NCBI GenBank assembly: GCA_035604635.1
Contig: DATNIC010000145.1
Coordinates: 1-14,149 of the forward strand
From: DATNIC01 sp035604635
Lineage (GTDB): Bacteria; Vulcanimicrobiota; Vulcanimicrobiia; Vulcanimicrobiales; Vulcanimicrobiaceae
Reading direction: 5' to 3'
Length of the DNA: 14,149 nt
Made by a program: the position numbers and the translations under genes. This document shows, piece by piece, positions 1 to 6,580 of the stretch; positions within the stretch are counted from its first letter, which is position 1, and each line of letters begins with the position of its first letter. The notes beneath the pieces were generated by a model, which did not search any database, was not told the origin of the DNA, and saw nothing but the letters and a program-made list of their open reading frames with translations.

Positions 1-1
1 G

Positions 2-781
2 ATCACCGTCGAACGAGACGAGGCGAACCACGTCGCGACAGTCACGCTGAACCGGCCGGCGCATCTGAACGCCCTTGATCATCAGATGATCGGCGAGCTG
101 CGCGATGCATTCGTCTTGCTCGAGGCGGATCGTTCTACCCGCGCGGTCGTGCTGACCGGGGCCGGGGAGCGCGCCTTCTGCGCCGGCGCGGACATCGCGG
201 GCTTTAAGGACGTTAAGAGCGCACTTAAAGGTTCCGCGCTCGCGCGACACGGGCAGCATTTGACGCTGCTGATGGAAGAAATGGGGACGCCGATCATCGC
301 GGCGATCAACGGCTTCGCCCTCGGCGGCGGGATGGAGCTCGCGATGGCGGCCGACATTCGGATCGCGGCCGAGCACGCGAAGTTCAGTCAGCCGGAAGTC
401 AACCTCGGGCTCATGCCCGGCTTCGGCGGGACGCAGCGAACGGCGCGTCTGCTCGGCCGAGGAATGGCGATGTACCTCTGTCTGAGCGCCGAGCAGATCG
501 ACGCACAGGAAGCGCTGCGCTGCGGCCTGATTCAGCGCATCACTCCGAAAGACGGGTTGCTCGCAGAGGCCCAGCGCATCGCAAAACTCATCGCTTCCAA
601 GGCGCCGCTTGCGATCGCCGCCGTGAAGCGTTCGATCGACGAAGGCTTGCAGCAAGCCGCGACCGGATCCGCACTCGAGACCGAGGCGCTTCACTTCGGG
701 GCGCTCTTCAACACCGACGACGCGCGCGAAGGCATCACCGCCTTCTTCGAAAAGCGTGCTCCGCATTTTACCGGAGAATAA
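2..781 (+). CDS. Enoyl-CoA hydratase/isomerase (crotonase family), 5' end missing
   Basis: The reading frame is open from the window edge, and the residues before the first ATG (position 86) already match a crotonase N-terminus (TVTLNRPAHLNAL), so the true start lies just left of the window. About 259 residues are visible, close to the family's usual 255-265. Family members add water to, or isomerise, 2-enoyl-CoA thioesters in fatty-acid or amino-acid breakdown in the cytoplasm. Visible motifs are the oxyanion-hole CAGADI, GFALGGGMELA with the first catalytic Glu (about residue 112 from the window edge), and PEVNLGLMPGFGGTQ with the second Glu (about residue 132). Both acids that hydratases need are present, so hydratase activity is more likely than a decarboxylase or hydrolase variant, though substrate length cannot be read. 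The stop lies 2 bases from the end of the convergent next gene, leaving no room for a separate terminator. Confidence 0.93.
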   Translation: MTVERDEANHVATVTLNRPAHLNALDHQMIGELRDAFVLLEADRSTRAVVLTGAGERAFCAGADIAGFKDVKSALKGSALARHGQHLTLLMEEMGTPIIAAINGFALGGGMELAMAADIRIAAEHAKFSQPEVNLGLMPGFGGTQRTARLLGRGMAMYLCLSAEQIDAQEALRCGLIQRITPKDGLLAEAQRIAKLIASKAPLAIAAVKRSIDEGLQQAATGSALETEALHFGALFNTDDAREGITAFFEKRAPHFTGE

Positions 782-783
782 GG

Positions 784-2817
784 TTACGTGCGGAGTTCCC
801 ATTCCCAAGCGTTCCAATAGTCACGTCCTAGAACGTTTGGTTTGAAATTTGCAAAACGCGGACTGACCGCGTAGGCGTTGCGTTCGAAGCCGATCGGAAT
901 GACGGGCACGTCCCGTACTAAGATATCGCCGGCATCCTGATAGGCGCGAGCGCGCGCAGCCTCGTCGTAGCTGCGCATGCCGCGCCGTTCGGCACGATCG
1001 AAGGCAGGATTACAGTATGCCATCGAGTTGCCGCCCCCGGGCGGACGGGCGATGCAGCCGAACAAGTACGAGCGATCCGGATCAAGGCTCGGCGACCAAG
1101 ACGTCAACGCGATGTCGTAGCGGCCGGAGTCGAGGATGCCGCCCGCGTCTTTGGGCCCCCAAAACACGCTCGTCGTGTAAGAGTGGATCGTCGCTTCGAT
1201 CCCGGCGCGGCGCAGATCGTCGGCGATTTGCAGCGCAGCGGCCGAACTCGAACGCCAGGTCCCGGCCACGGAGAGCTCCAGATGCACCGGCACGCGATCC
1301 CCCAGTTCCCGGCGCGCGGCCGCCGGATCGTACGGCGGAAGACGCAATCGCGCCCGGTACCGCGTCTCGAGCTGGTCCGAATCGGTCGGCTCCTCCAGAT
1401 TCCGATAGACCGCGACGGCAAGCTTGCGACGGTCCAGCGCTGCCGCGATCGCACGCCGGACGGCGAGCGGCCGGAGCGCGGCAGACCGCATGTTGCACTG
1501 AAGGTAATCGACAATGTTCGTGGTCTTCTCGATGACGCGTACACCGGGAAGATCGCGGGCACGATCGAGCAGCGAGCCGGAGAGATTCGCGTTGTCGAGT
1601 TCGCCCGTCCGGATTTGAGTCAAGCGCGTCCCGGCATCGGCGACGACGTTGACGCGAATCTCGTCGAGATGCGCGGGGCCGCGCCAATAGTGCGGGTTGC
1701 GCTCGAAGATGAGCGACGCACCGCGCTGCCAACGGCGCAGACGGTACGGCCCTAGGCCGATCGTTTGCGCATCGAGCGGGCTGCGATCGAGCGATGCGAA
1801 CGATCCCACAACGTGACGGGGCAGGATGGCGAACGGATCGTTGGCCCCCAGCGTCAAGAACGATGCCACGAAGCCTGCCGACGGCGCGCGCAAACGGACG
1901 GCAAGCTCGTGCGGGCCAACGACGTCGACGCGTTCGATTTGCGCGACCGTCGACCGGTCCGGGACGCTCGTGCGCGGGTTGCGTAATGCATCGACCGTGA
2001 AGGAGACGTCGCTCGCCTCGAAGGGCGCGCCGTCGGACCATCGCGCCGGGCGCAGCCGGTAGCGGATCGTCCGCCCGTCGGCGGAGATCCCGCCGTTGCG
2101 CTTCGTCGGGAGCGTAAGCGCGAGATCGGAGACGAGCGTCCCCCGATCGTCGACCGTAAAGAGATAGCCTTGCGTCAAGGGCGCCAGCTGCCATCCGTAG
2201 GGCGTCTGGAGGATCGTATCCAGCGTGTTGGGATCGCCGTCGATCGCGATGGTGAGCGGGGTCGCCGCCTCAGCGCTCGGAAGCCACGATGCCCTCTTTG
2301 GTTTCGCGTAACTCGTGAGCGCGCGATCCATCAGCGATTCGATCGACGGATTGAAACCGGGCCACTTCGCGCGTTCGATGCCGTCCGCATCGACGGCGAT
2401 CATCGTGGGGAATCCCTCCACCGCGAATGCGTCCGCAGCTTTCATGTCCGGGTCGAAGACGACGTTGCGAATCGCATGCGCGCGCGCGTAGAGACGGGCG
2501 ATTCTCGGATCTTCTCCCGCGTCGACCGAAACGACGATCGCTTCGGGATGAGCTGCTGCGAACCGCTCGACGAGCGGCAGCGACTGCTTGCACGGCTCGC
2601 ACCATGAAGCCCAAAAATCGAGAAAAACCACATGCCCGCGCAGGCCTGCAAGCGAAAATGTCCCGCCCGACATTGCCGCGAGCGTGAGGGAGGGGGCCGG
2701 TTTGGCCGGAAACGGCGCGCCGCTGCGCGGGAATGCGAAGCGGTAGATCGCCAAGGCGATGATTGCGACTGCCAGGACGTCCAGCACGCGCATGATAGGC
2801 CGGGGCATAGTAAGCAT
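784..2817 (-). CDS. Membrane-anchored TlpA-like thioredoxin fused to family 5 solute-binding protein
   Basis: About 677 residues from the ATG at 2817. An N-terminal hydrophobic helix (about residues 9-29) has no lipobox Cys and should act as a signal anchor. A TlpA/ResA-type thioredoxin domain follows (about 38-170), with the active site WASWCEPCK (Cys 73 and 76) and the cis-Pro loop GFPT (about 136-138). From about residue 186 to the end is a full SBP_bac_5 domain, recognised by WSDGAPFEASDVSF, GLGPYRLRRWQRG, RNPHYWRG and YDIALTSWSPSLDPDRSYL. Family 5 proteins capture peptides, nickel or similar ligands for ABC importers, but no permease or ATPase gene lies nearby. The binding domain has three Cys (about 441, 588, 602) that a thioredoxin domain could act on, which is inference. 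The start is uncertain: ATGs exist at 2883, 2817, 2808 and 2793, none with a clear ribosome site. I chose 2817 because it keeps the anchor and avoids overlapping the divergent gene. Confidence 0.88.
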   Translation of the reverse strand: MLTMPRPIMRVLDVLAVAIIALAIYRFAFPRSGAPFPAKPAPSLTLAAMSGGTFSLAGLRGHVVFLDFWASWCEPCKQSLPLVERFAAAHPEAIVVSVDAGEDPRIARLYARAHAIRNVVFDPDMKAADAFAVEGFPTMIAVDADGIERAKWPGFNPSIESLMDRALTSYAKPKRASWLPSAEAATPLTIAIDGDPNTLDTILQTPYGWQLAPLTQGYLFTVDDRGTLVSDLALTLPTKRNGGISADGRTIRYRLRPARWSDGAPFEASDVSFTVDALRNPRTSVPDRSTVAQIERVDVVGPHELAVRLRAPSAGFVASFLTLGANDPFAILPRHVVGSFASLDRSPLDAQTIGLGPYRLRRWQRGASLIFERNPHYWRGPAHLDEIRVNVVADAGTRLTQIRTGELDNANLSGSLLDRARDLPGVRVIEKTTNIVDYLQCNMRSAALRPLAVRRAIAAALDRRKLAVAVYRNLEEPTDSDQLETRYRARLRLPPYDPAAARRELGDRVPVHLELSVAGTWRSSSAAALQIADDLRRAGIEATIHSYTTSVFWGPKDAGGILDSGRYDIALTSWSPSLDPDRSYLFGCIARPPGGGNSMAYCNPAFDRAERRGMRSYDEAARARAYQDAGDILVRDVPVIPIGFERNAYAVSPRFANFKPNVLGRDYWNAWEWELRT

Positions 2818-2851
2818 GGCTTTTTCGAGCTCGGGTGTAAGAGGTCCGGCG
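2818..2851. promoter_or_regulatory. Very short divergent intergenic spacer
   Basis: These 34 bases separate the chosen starts of the thioredoxin/solute-binding gene (-) and the DUF2249-CRP gene (+). The spacer contains the ribosome site of the plus-strand gene and an 8-base palindrome CGAGCTCG at 2826-2833. It is too short to hold two complete non-overlapping promoters, so at least one promoter must lie inside coding sequence. I see no clear -35/-10 pair and no CRP- or FNR-type operator. The regulatory role is inferred from layout only. Confidence 0.35.
2839..2844 (+). promoter_or_regulatory. Ribosome binding site of the DUF2249-CRP gene
   Basis: AAGAGG lies 7 bases before the ATG at 2852. 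This fixes the start there rather than at the in-frame ATG at 2759. The earlier ATG would add 31 residues with no domain content and run deep into the divergent gene. Confidence 0.7.
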
Positions 2852-3799
2852 ATGCCGACGGTCCGTGCAGCCGCAATCACCATCGACGTTCGAGCGCTTC
2901 CCTACGCGCGTCGCACGGGCGCTATCCTGGAGGCATTCGACAAGCTCCCCCTCGGCGGAATCCTCGAGCTCAACGAGGAGAGCGACCCGCGCGCCTTACG
3001 CAACGAACTCGCCGTACAGCGGCCGGGACGGGTCTCGTGGGACGCGCGCAATTTAGGTTCCGGGCGCTGGACCGTTCGGCTCGAGCGGATCGACGAACAG
3101 GCCGACACCGAGACGTTCCTTTCGCATGCGCCGCCGTTTCAAAACGCGAAGGCGTCGACGATCAAGGAGCTCGCCACGCTTGCGACCGAGCGCTCCTATC
3201 GCGCCGGCGAGACGGTCTTCGATGAAGGTGAGACCTGGCCGTACCTCGCGTTCGTCCGTGGCGGCAAGGCCGTCCTAACCCTCCTCTCGCCGGACGGCAA
3301 GACGCAATCGATCGGCGAGCGGCTCACGCACGACTCACTCAACGAGACGGGCGTCTTCGATGGTGGCGGTGCGACGACGCGCGCCGAGGCGTTGACCGAT
3401 GCGACGATCGTCTTGATTCCAAGCGAAGCTGTCATCCACGCATGTCGCAACGACAACGAGCTCGCGCTGGGCTTCCTCACCGCTGCGTCGCAAGCGCGCC
3501 GGCGTTCGATCGACACGATCGCCGACCTCGCATTCGCGCATGTGCTGCAGCGCGTCGCGAAGTTTTTGCTCTCGTACGCGCCCACCGCAAGCGGGATGGC
3601 GACCGGATTACCGGGTGTCGAAAACCTTTCGCAGGCGCAGATTGCGGCCGCCGCCGGGACGGTCCGCGACATGGCGGCTCGAGCGCTCTTACGGCTGAAA
3701 AACGCGAATGCCGTCGAGCTCGATCGCGGCCGCGTTCGCTCGCTCGACCGGGCACGACTCGAGGCGTTTGCACACAACGTCGAAGCGCCGCCGGTCTAA
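2852..3799 (+). CDS. DUF2249 domain - CRP/FNR-family transcriptional regulator fusion
   Basis: 315 residues. Residues 9-80 look like a DUF2249 domain: an ILELNEESDP strand-loop followed by VSWDARNLGSGRWTVR, a hallmark C-terminal segment. DUF2249 is often found with hemerythrin-like and nitrogen-oxide-related proteins, but its ligand is not established. Residues about 100-200 form a cyclic-nucleotide-binding-type beta barrel (TVFDEGETWPYLAFVRGGKA). Residues about 215-300 hold the long dimer helix and winged helix-turn-helix (LSQAQIAAAAGTVRDMAARAL). The phosphate-binding segment is degenerate: NETGVFDGGGATTRAEA keeps the Glu (165) but has Thr where CRP has its key Arg, so cAMP binding in the usual way is unlikely. 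There is only one Cys (198), so an FNR-type iron-sulfur cluster is excluded. It is divergent from the thioredoxin/solute-binding gene, a common layout for a local regulator. The stop overlaps that of the convergent transporter. Confidence 0.9.
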   Translation: MPTVRAAAITIDVRALPYARRTGAILEAFDKLPLGGILELNEESDPRALRNELAVQRPGRVSWDARNLGSGRWTVRLERIDEQADTETFLSHAPPFQNAKASTIKELATLATERSYRAGETVFDEGETWPYLAFVRGGKAVLTLLSPDGKTQSIGERLTHDSLNETGVFDGGGATTRAEALTDATIVLIPSEAVIHACRNDNELALGFLTAASQARRRSIDTIADLAFAHVLQRVAKFLLSYAPTASGMATGLPGVENLSQAQIAAAAGTVRDMAARALLRLKNANAVELDRGRVRSLDRARLEAFAHNVEAPPV

Positions 3800-5085
3800 C
3801 CGCCCCCACCGGTCGCGACCTGGAAGAGGTAGACGGCGCACGCAGCAATGACGATCGCGGTGACGATCCAGCCGCCTGCCGCAAGCGCCCCGCCAATCGC
3901 GTGCTTATGCATGACCTCGCGATTGTGCGCGATCAGCATCATGAACACGAGCGTGATCGGCGTCCCGAGACCGCCCGCGATCCCGCTGTAAAAGAGAATC
4001 TGAATCGGATCGTTCCACGCATAAGCGATGCCCGTCGATACGGCGAGCGACAGCAGCAGTGATACATAGAAACCGCGCGCCCGCGCGAATTTCGCGTCAA
4101 GACTCCGGCGCCAGCCGAACATTTCCGCAATGACGTAGGCCGACGTCCCGGCGAGGACCGGGACGGCGATCAACGCCGACGCGAGGAGGCCGATGCCGAA
4201 GAGCATCGCTGCGTGCGGCCCTGCAAGGGGCGCGAGCGCCGCAGCGGCGTCCTGCGCCGTCTGTACCACTTTGTGGTGGACGCCGAGGGTCGCCCCGGTC
4301 GCAATCAGGATAAACCAAAAGCTGACGCCGGCTCCGATCATGCCCAGCGCCGCATCGACCTGGACGAGGCCGAGCCGTCGAATCGGCGGCCGCTCTTGTG
4401 CGACCTCGATCGTCTCCCACACGTATGCGTAGCTCGTCAACGTCGTCCCCAGGAGTGCGAGCGCGCCGGCGACGTAATCTTTTCCGAGCGACAGATGCGG
4501 GGCAAATGTGTCGTGCACGACCTTCGACCAGTCCGGACGCGCCATGAACGCCGCCACGATGTACGCGAGAAAAATCAAGACTACATACTGCAGCACGCGT
4601 TCGATCCACTGGTGGCTCCCGTACACCAACAACGCGGCGACGGCGAGCGCGAACGGTAAGATGAACCACTCGGGCCGAATCCCGGTTAGCAGATTGAGTG
4701 CCGCTGCGCCGCCCTCGAGATCGGCGGCCAATGTCAGCACGTTGACGGCAAGGATCGCGGCCAAGACGATCACTGCCCAGCGGCGGCCATAGTGAGCCCG
4801 GACCAGGTCTTCGAGCCCCGTGCGGCAGACTGCCCCGACTGCCGCGCTGATCGCCTGCACGACGACCAGCATCGGAATCACGAGGACGACCAGCCACGAG
4901 AGCGCGTAGATCGTCGTCGATCCGACGACTGCTAGGGTCGCGACCGTCGTGGGATCGTTGTCGGACGCGCCGGAGACAACCCCCGGCCCGATCCGCGCGA
5001 GATTACGTAGCTTGGATAGCGCGGACGGCGTCGCGGAACGAGCCGACGGGGATGACCCGGACTTCTCGTTCCCCCGCGATGTCAT
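3796..5085 (-). CDS. Nramp-related divalent metal transporter (possible NRMT, Mg/Mn type)
   Basis: 429 residues from the ATG at 5085: a polar cytoplasmic N-tail of about 30 residues, then about 11 hydrophobic segments as in the Nramp (SLC11) fold. The first helix reads GPGVVSGASDNDPTT (about 33-47) where classical Nramp proteins have the DPGN metal-binding break. Helix 6 reads LLGTTLTSYAYVWETIEVAQE (about 212-231), without the MPH methionine that selects Mn and Fe. Loss of this Met resembles the Nramp-related magnesium transporters (NRMT) characterised from Eggerthella lenta, so Mg2+ or Mn2+ import is a reasonable inference, but the metal cannot be read from sequence. It is the last gene of the minus-strand unit and starts inside the protease gene (83-base overlap). 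The stop codon TAG overlaps the TAA of the convergent regulator. An in-frame ATG at 5121 lacks a comparable ribosome site. Confidence 0.9.
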   Translation of the reverse strand: MTSRGNEKSGSSPSARSATPSALSKLRNLARIGPGVVSGASDNDPTTVATLAVVGSTTIYALSWLVVLVIPMLVVVQAISAAVGAVCRTGLEDLVRAHYGRRWAVIVLAAILAVNVLTLAADLEGGAAALNLLTGIRPEWFILPFALAVAALLVYGSHQWIERVLQYVVLIFLAYIVAAFMARPDWSKVVHDTFAPHLSLGKDYVAGALALLGTTLTSYAYVWETIEVAQERPPIRRLGLVQVDAALGMIGAGVSFWFILIATGATLGVHHKVVQTAQDAAAALAPLAGPHAAMLFGIGLLASALIAVPVLAGTSAYVIAEMFGWRRSLDAKFARARGFYVSLLLSLAVSTGIAYAWNDPIQILFYSGIAGGLGTPITLVFMMLIAHNREVMHKHAIGGALAAGGWIVTAIVIAACAVYLFQVATGGGG

Positions 5086-5992
5086 GATAGTTCTCCTTGG
5101 GGCACAGAAAGAGACGGGCACCGGCGCGTTTCGCGGCGATCAGCTTTTGCGGAGCACCCTCGATCGGCCCCACCGATCCGTCGTACGCGATCGTCCCTGT
5201 CCCCGCGATCTTCACCGCGCTGATCCGCCCGCTCCGGCGCAGCGTGCGGTAGATATCAAGCGCGAACATCAATCCACCCGAACTGCCCGAGATGTTCCCG
5301 ATCGTGTAGCGGACCGGGATCGGCAGGTTCGGTTTGGCGTAGCGCGATCCGACCATAATGCCGAAGCGCGTACCATCCCTCGTTCCGACCGTCGGAACGT
5401 CGAGGGTCAGGGTTTCGTCGCGCCGTACGAGCACTACCCGGACGCGTCCGCCGGCCGGCAGATCGGTGATGATCTTGGCGATCTCGGTCCCAGCGTGAAT
5501 TGGGCGACCTGCGACCGCGACGATTCTGTCGCCCGGTTCGAGGAGTCCCGCAGCCTTCGAAGCTTGCGTGAAATCGCTGACGAAGACCTCAATCAGCGGC
5601 GTCGCGACCGTATATCCCGCTGCGCGCTCAGCGACGACGGCTGCGACGTCTTGGCTTTCGCCCATCGCATCGGTCATCACGTTCTCGTAGCGCTTCGGCG
5701 CGATCCCGCGCGGGACGATCGCTTCCTGTTTGACCAGCCTCACGTACGGAAAGAGCGCACCCGGGAGCAGCAGAACCGAAGCGTGCTGCAACGTGACATC
5801 GGTGAGGTAGAAGCGTTCCGGCGGCGGCGGACGATGGTCGACGGCGATTGCCTTGCCGAGGTCGACCGCGGTTCCCGGCCCGATGAGATAGTACGGGACC
5901 GGAATCGCAGCGAGGATCCCGACGAGAGCGGCGAACAGCAGCACGATCAAGACGACCGGCCGTATGCGCGGCCGTGCGATGGAGTATTGCAT
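5003..5992 (-). CDS. PDZ domain - Lon-like serine protease (YlbL/SepM family)
   Basis: 329 residues, close to the roughly 340 of Bacillus YlbL and streptococcal SepM. One N-terminal membrane helix (about 12-32) precedes the conserved PVPYYLIGPGTA segment. A PDZ domain covers about 120-205 (AAGLLEPGDRIVAVAGRPI), followed by a Lon-type proteolytic domain. The catalytic pair is visible as Ser238 in ISGSSGGLMFALDIY and Lys283 in GPIEGAPQKLIAAKRAG, and the C-terminal LFLCPKEN loop is intact, so it should be active. The enzyme would sit on the outer face of the cytoplasmic membrane and cut extracytoplasmic peptides or membrane-protein ends; no substrate can be named here. The start codon lies 18 bases after the coiled-coil gene and is buried in a 10-bp inverted repeat. 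The last 83 bases overlap the transporter gene. Confidence 0.93.
   Translation of the reverse strand: MQYSIARPRIRPVVLIVLLFAALVGILAAIPVPYYLIGPGTAVDLGKAIAVDHRPPPPERFYLTDVTLQHASVLLLPGALFPYVRLVKQEAIVPRGIAPKRYENVMTDAMGESQDVAAVVAERAAGYTVATPLIEVFVSDFTQASKAAGLLEPGDRIVAVAGRPIHAGTEIAKIITDLPAGGRVRVVLVRRDETLTLDVPTVGTRDGTRFGIMVGSRYAKPNLPIPVRYTIGNISGSSGGLMFALDIYRTLRRSGRISAVKIAGTGTIAYDGSVGPIEGAPQKLIAAKRAGARLFLCPKENYHDIAGEREVRVIPVGSFRDAVRAIQAT
5093..5097 (-). promoter_or_regulatory. Strong ribosome binding site of the Nramp-related gene
   Basis: On the minus strand AAGGAGAA precedes the ATG at 5085, with the AGGAG core 7 bases upstream. It is the best Shine-Dalgarno match seen in the window and lies inside the coding sequence of the protease gene. 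It decides the transporter start and supports the unusually long 83-base gene overlap. Confidence 0.8.
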
Positions 5993-5998
5993 ACGGCC
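5958..5998 (-). promoter_or_regulatory. Inverted repeat covering the protease start codon
   Basis: GGCCGTATGC at 5958-5967 is the exact reverse complement of GCATACGGCC at 5989-5998, with 21 bases between. In the mRNA the ATG start (5992-5990) and its AGGG ribosome site neighbourhood fall in a perfect 10-bp stem that pairs with codons 8-12. A structure like this could hold initiation back until the ribosome finishing the upstream coiled-coil gene, 18 bases away, opens it. The repeat is directly seen; the regulatory effect is inferred. Confidence 0.5.
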
Positions 5999-6010
5999 CT
6001 GATCGAGCAG

Positions 6011-6568
6011 CTAAGGCGTTACTTCAACCGACTCGAGTTGTGCCGTGTCACTCGGCGTCTGCTCCGCCTCGCGGCGCTCGACAGCTTTTCGCTTGCTCTT
6101 CGCAGCCGCGTCGGCAAGGGGCGTGCCCTTGGGTGCCCCCAGCGCATCGATACCCTTCTTGACGGACCCGAGCGCAGCGCTCAAGCGCGCGTCGAGATCC
6201 GCCAGAAGTTGCGCCGCGTACGCGTCGGCGCCCGCGCGAATCTTCTCCGCCCGCTCCTCGGCTTCGCGTAACACGATCTCCGCGGTCGTGCGCGCTTGAC
6301 GCACGATATCGTTTTGATCGATGAGCTGCTCGTGCGCGCTGCTGGCCTCGCTCACGATCGCCTGTGCCTTCTCCTGGGCCTCGCGGACGATTCGGTCTTT
6401 GTTGTTGGCGATGATCTTGGCGCGGCCGACTTCCTCGGGGAGCGTCGCCCGCATCTTCTCGATGAACTCCATGAGGCGCTCTTCGCTCAGGATCCGGTAC
6501 TTGAGCGGCAAAACCGTTCCTTCACGAACGTAGGCTTCCAACTTATCGATCACGCGATATATTGACAT
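6011..6568 (-). CDS. DivIVA / F0 subunit b-like coiled-coil protein
   Basis: 185 residues with no signal or membrane segment. The N-terminal 60 residues (MSIYRVIDKLEAYV, PLKYRILSEERLMEFIEKMRATLP) follow the conserved pattern of the small protein that sits next to coaD in many Firmicutes. A long, charged coiled coil rich in Ala, Glu and Arg covers about 55-135. The tail is Lys/Ala/Glu-rich and probably disordered. Such proteins are often auto-annotated as ATPases or DivIVA-like because of the helix repeats, but no nucleotide-binding motif is present. Function is unknown; a scaffold or division/envelope role is only a guess from the DivIVA resemblance and the protease next door. It starts 12 bases after coaD with an AGGGGGT ribosome site, and ends 18 bases before the protease gene. 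Confidence 0.82.
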   Translation of the reverse strand: MSIYRVIDKLEAYVREGTVLPLKYRILSEERLMEFIEKMRATLPEEVGRAKIIANNKDRIVREAQEKAQAIVSEASSAHEQLIDQNDIVRQARTTAEIVLREAEERAEKIRAGADAYAAQLLADLDARLSAALGSVKKGIDALGAPKGTPLADAAAKSKRKAVERREAEQTPSDTAQLESVEVTP

Positions 6569-6580
6569 TCGACCCCCTGT

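Noticed and set aside
1082..2194. A 370-codon minus-strand frame overlapping the solute-binding gene in another frame
   Set aside because: The solute-binding frame has clear family motifs over the same stretch. This frame is an Arg/Ala-rich shadow.
2759..2851. Longer start for the DUF2249-CRP gene at 2759
   Set aside because: The extra 31 residues show no conserved content, lie within the divergent gene, and lack a ribosome site. The ATG at 2852 has AAGAGG at ideal spacing.
3791..3820. Small inverted repeats (CCGGT/ACCGG and GGTCGCGACC) at the convergent junction, considered as a terminator
   Set aside because: Stems are 5 bp or less, there is no T-run on either strand, and part lies in coding sequence.
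4949..6271. A 440-codon plus-strand open frame opposite the protease, coiled-coil and transporter genes
   Set aside because: Its translation is rich in Arg and Asp with no recognisable motif. It crosses several real gene boundaries, as expected for an antisense shadow in GC-rich DNA.
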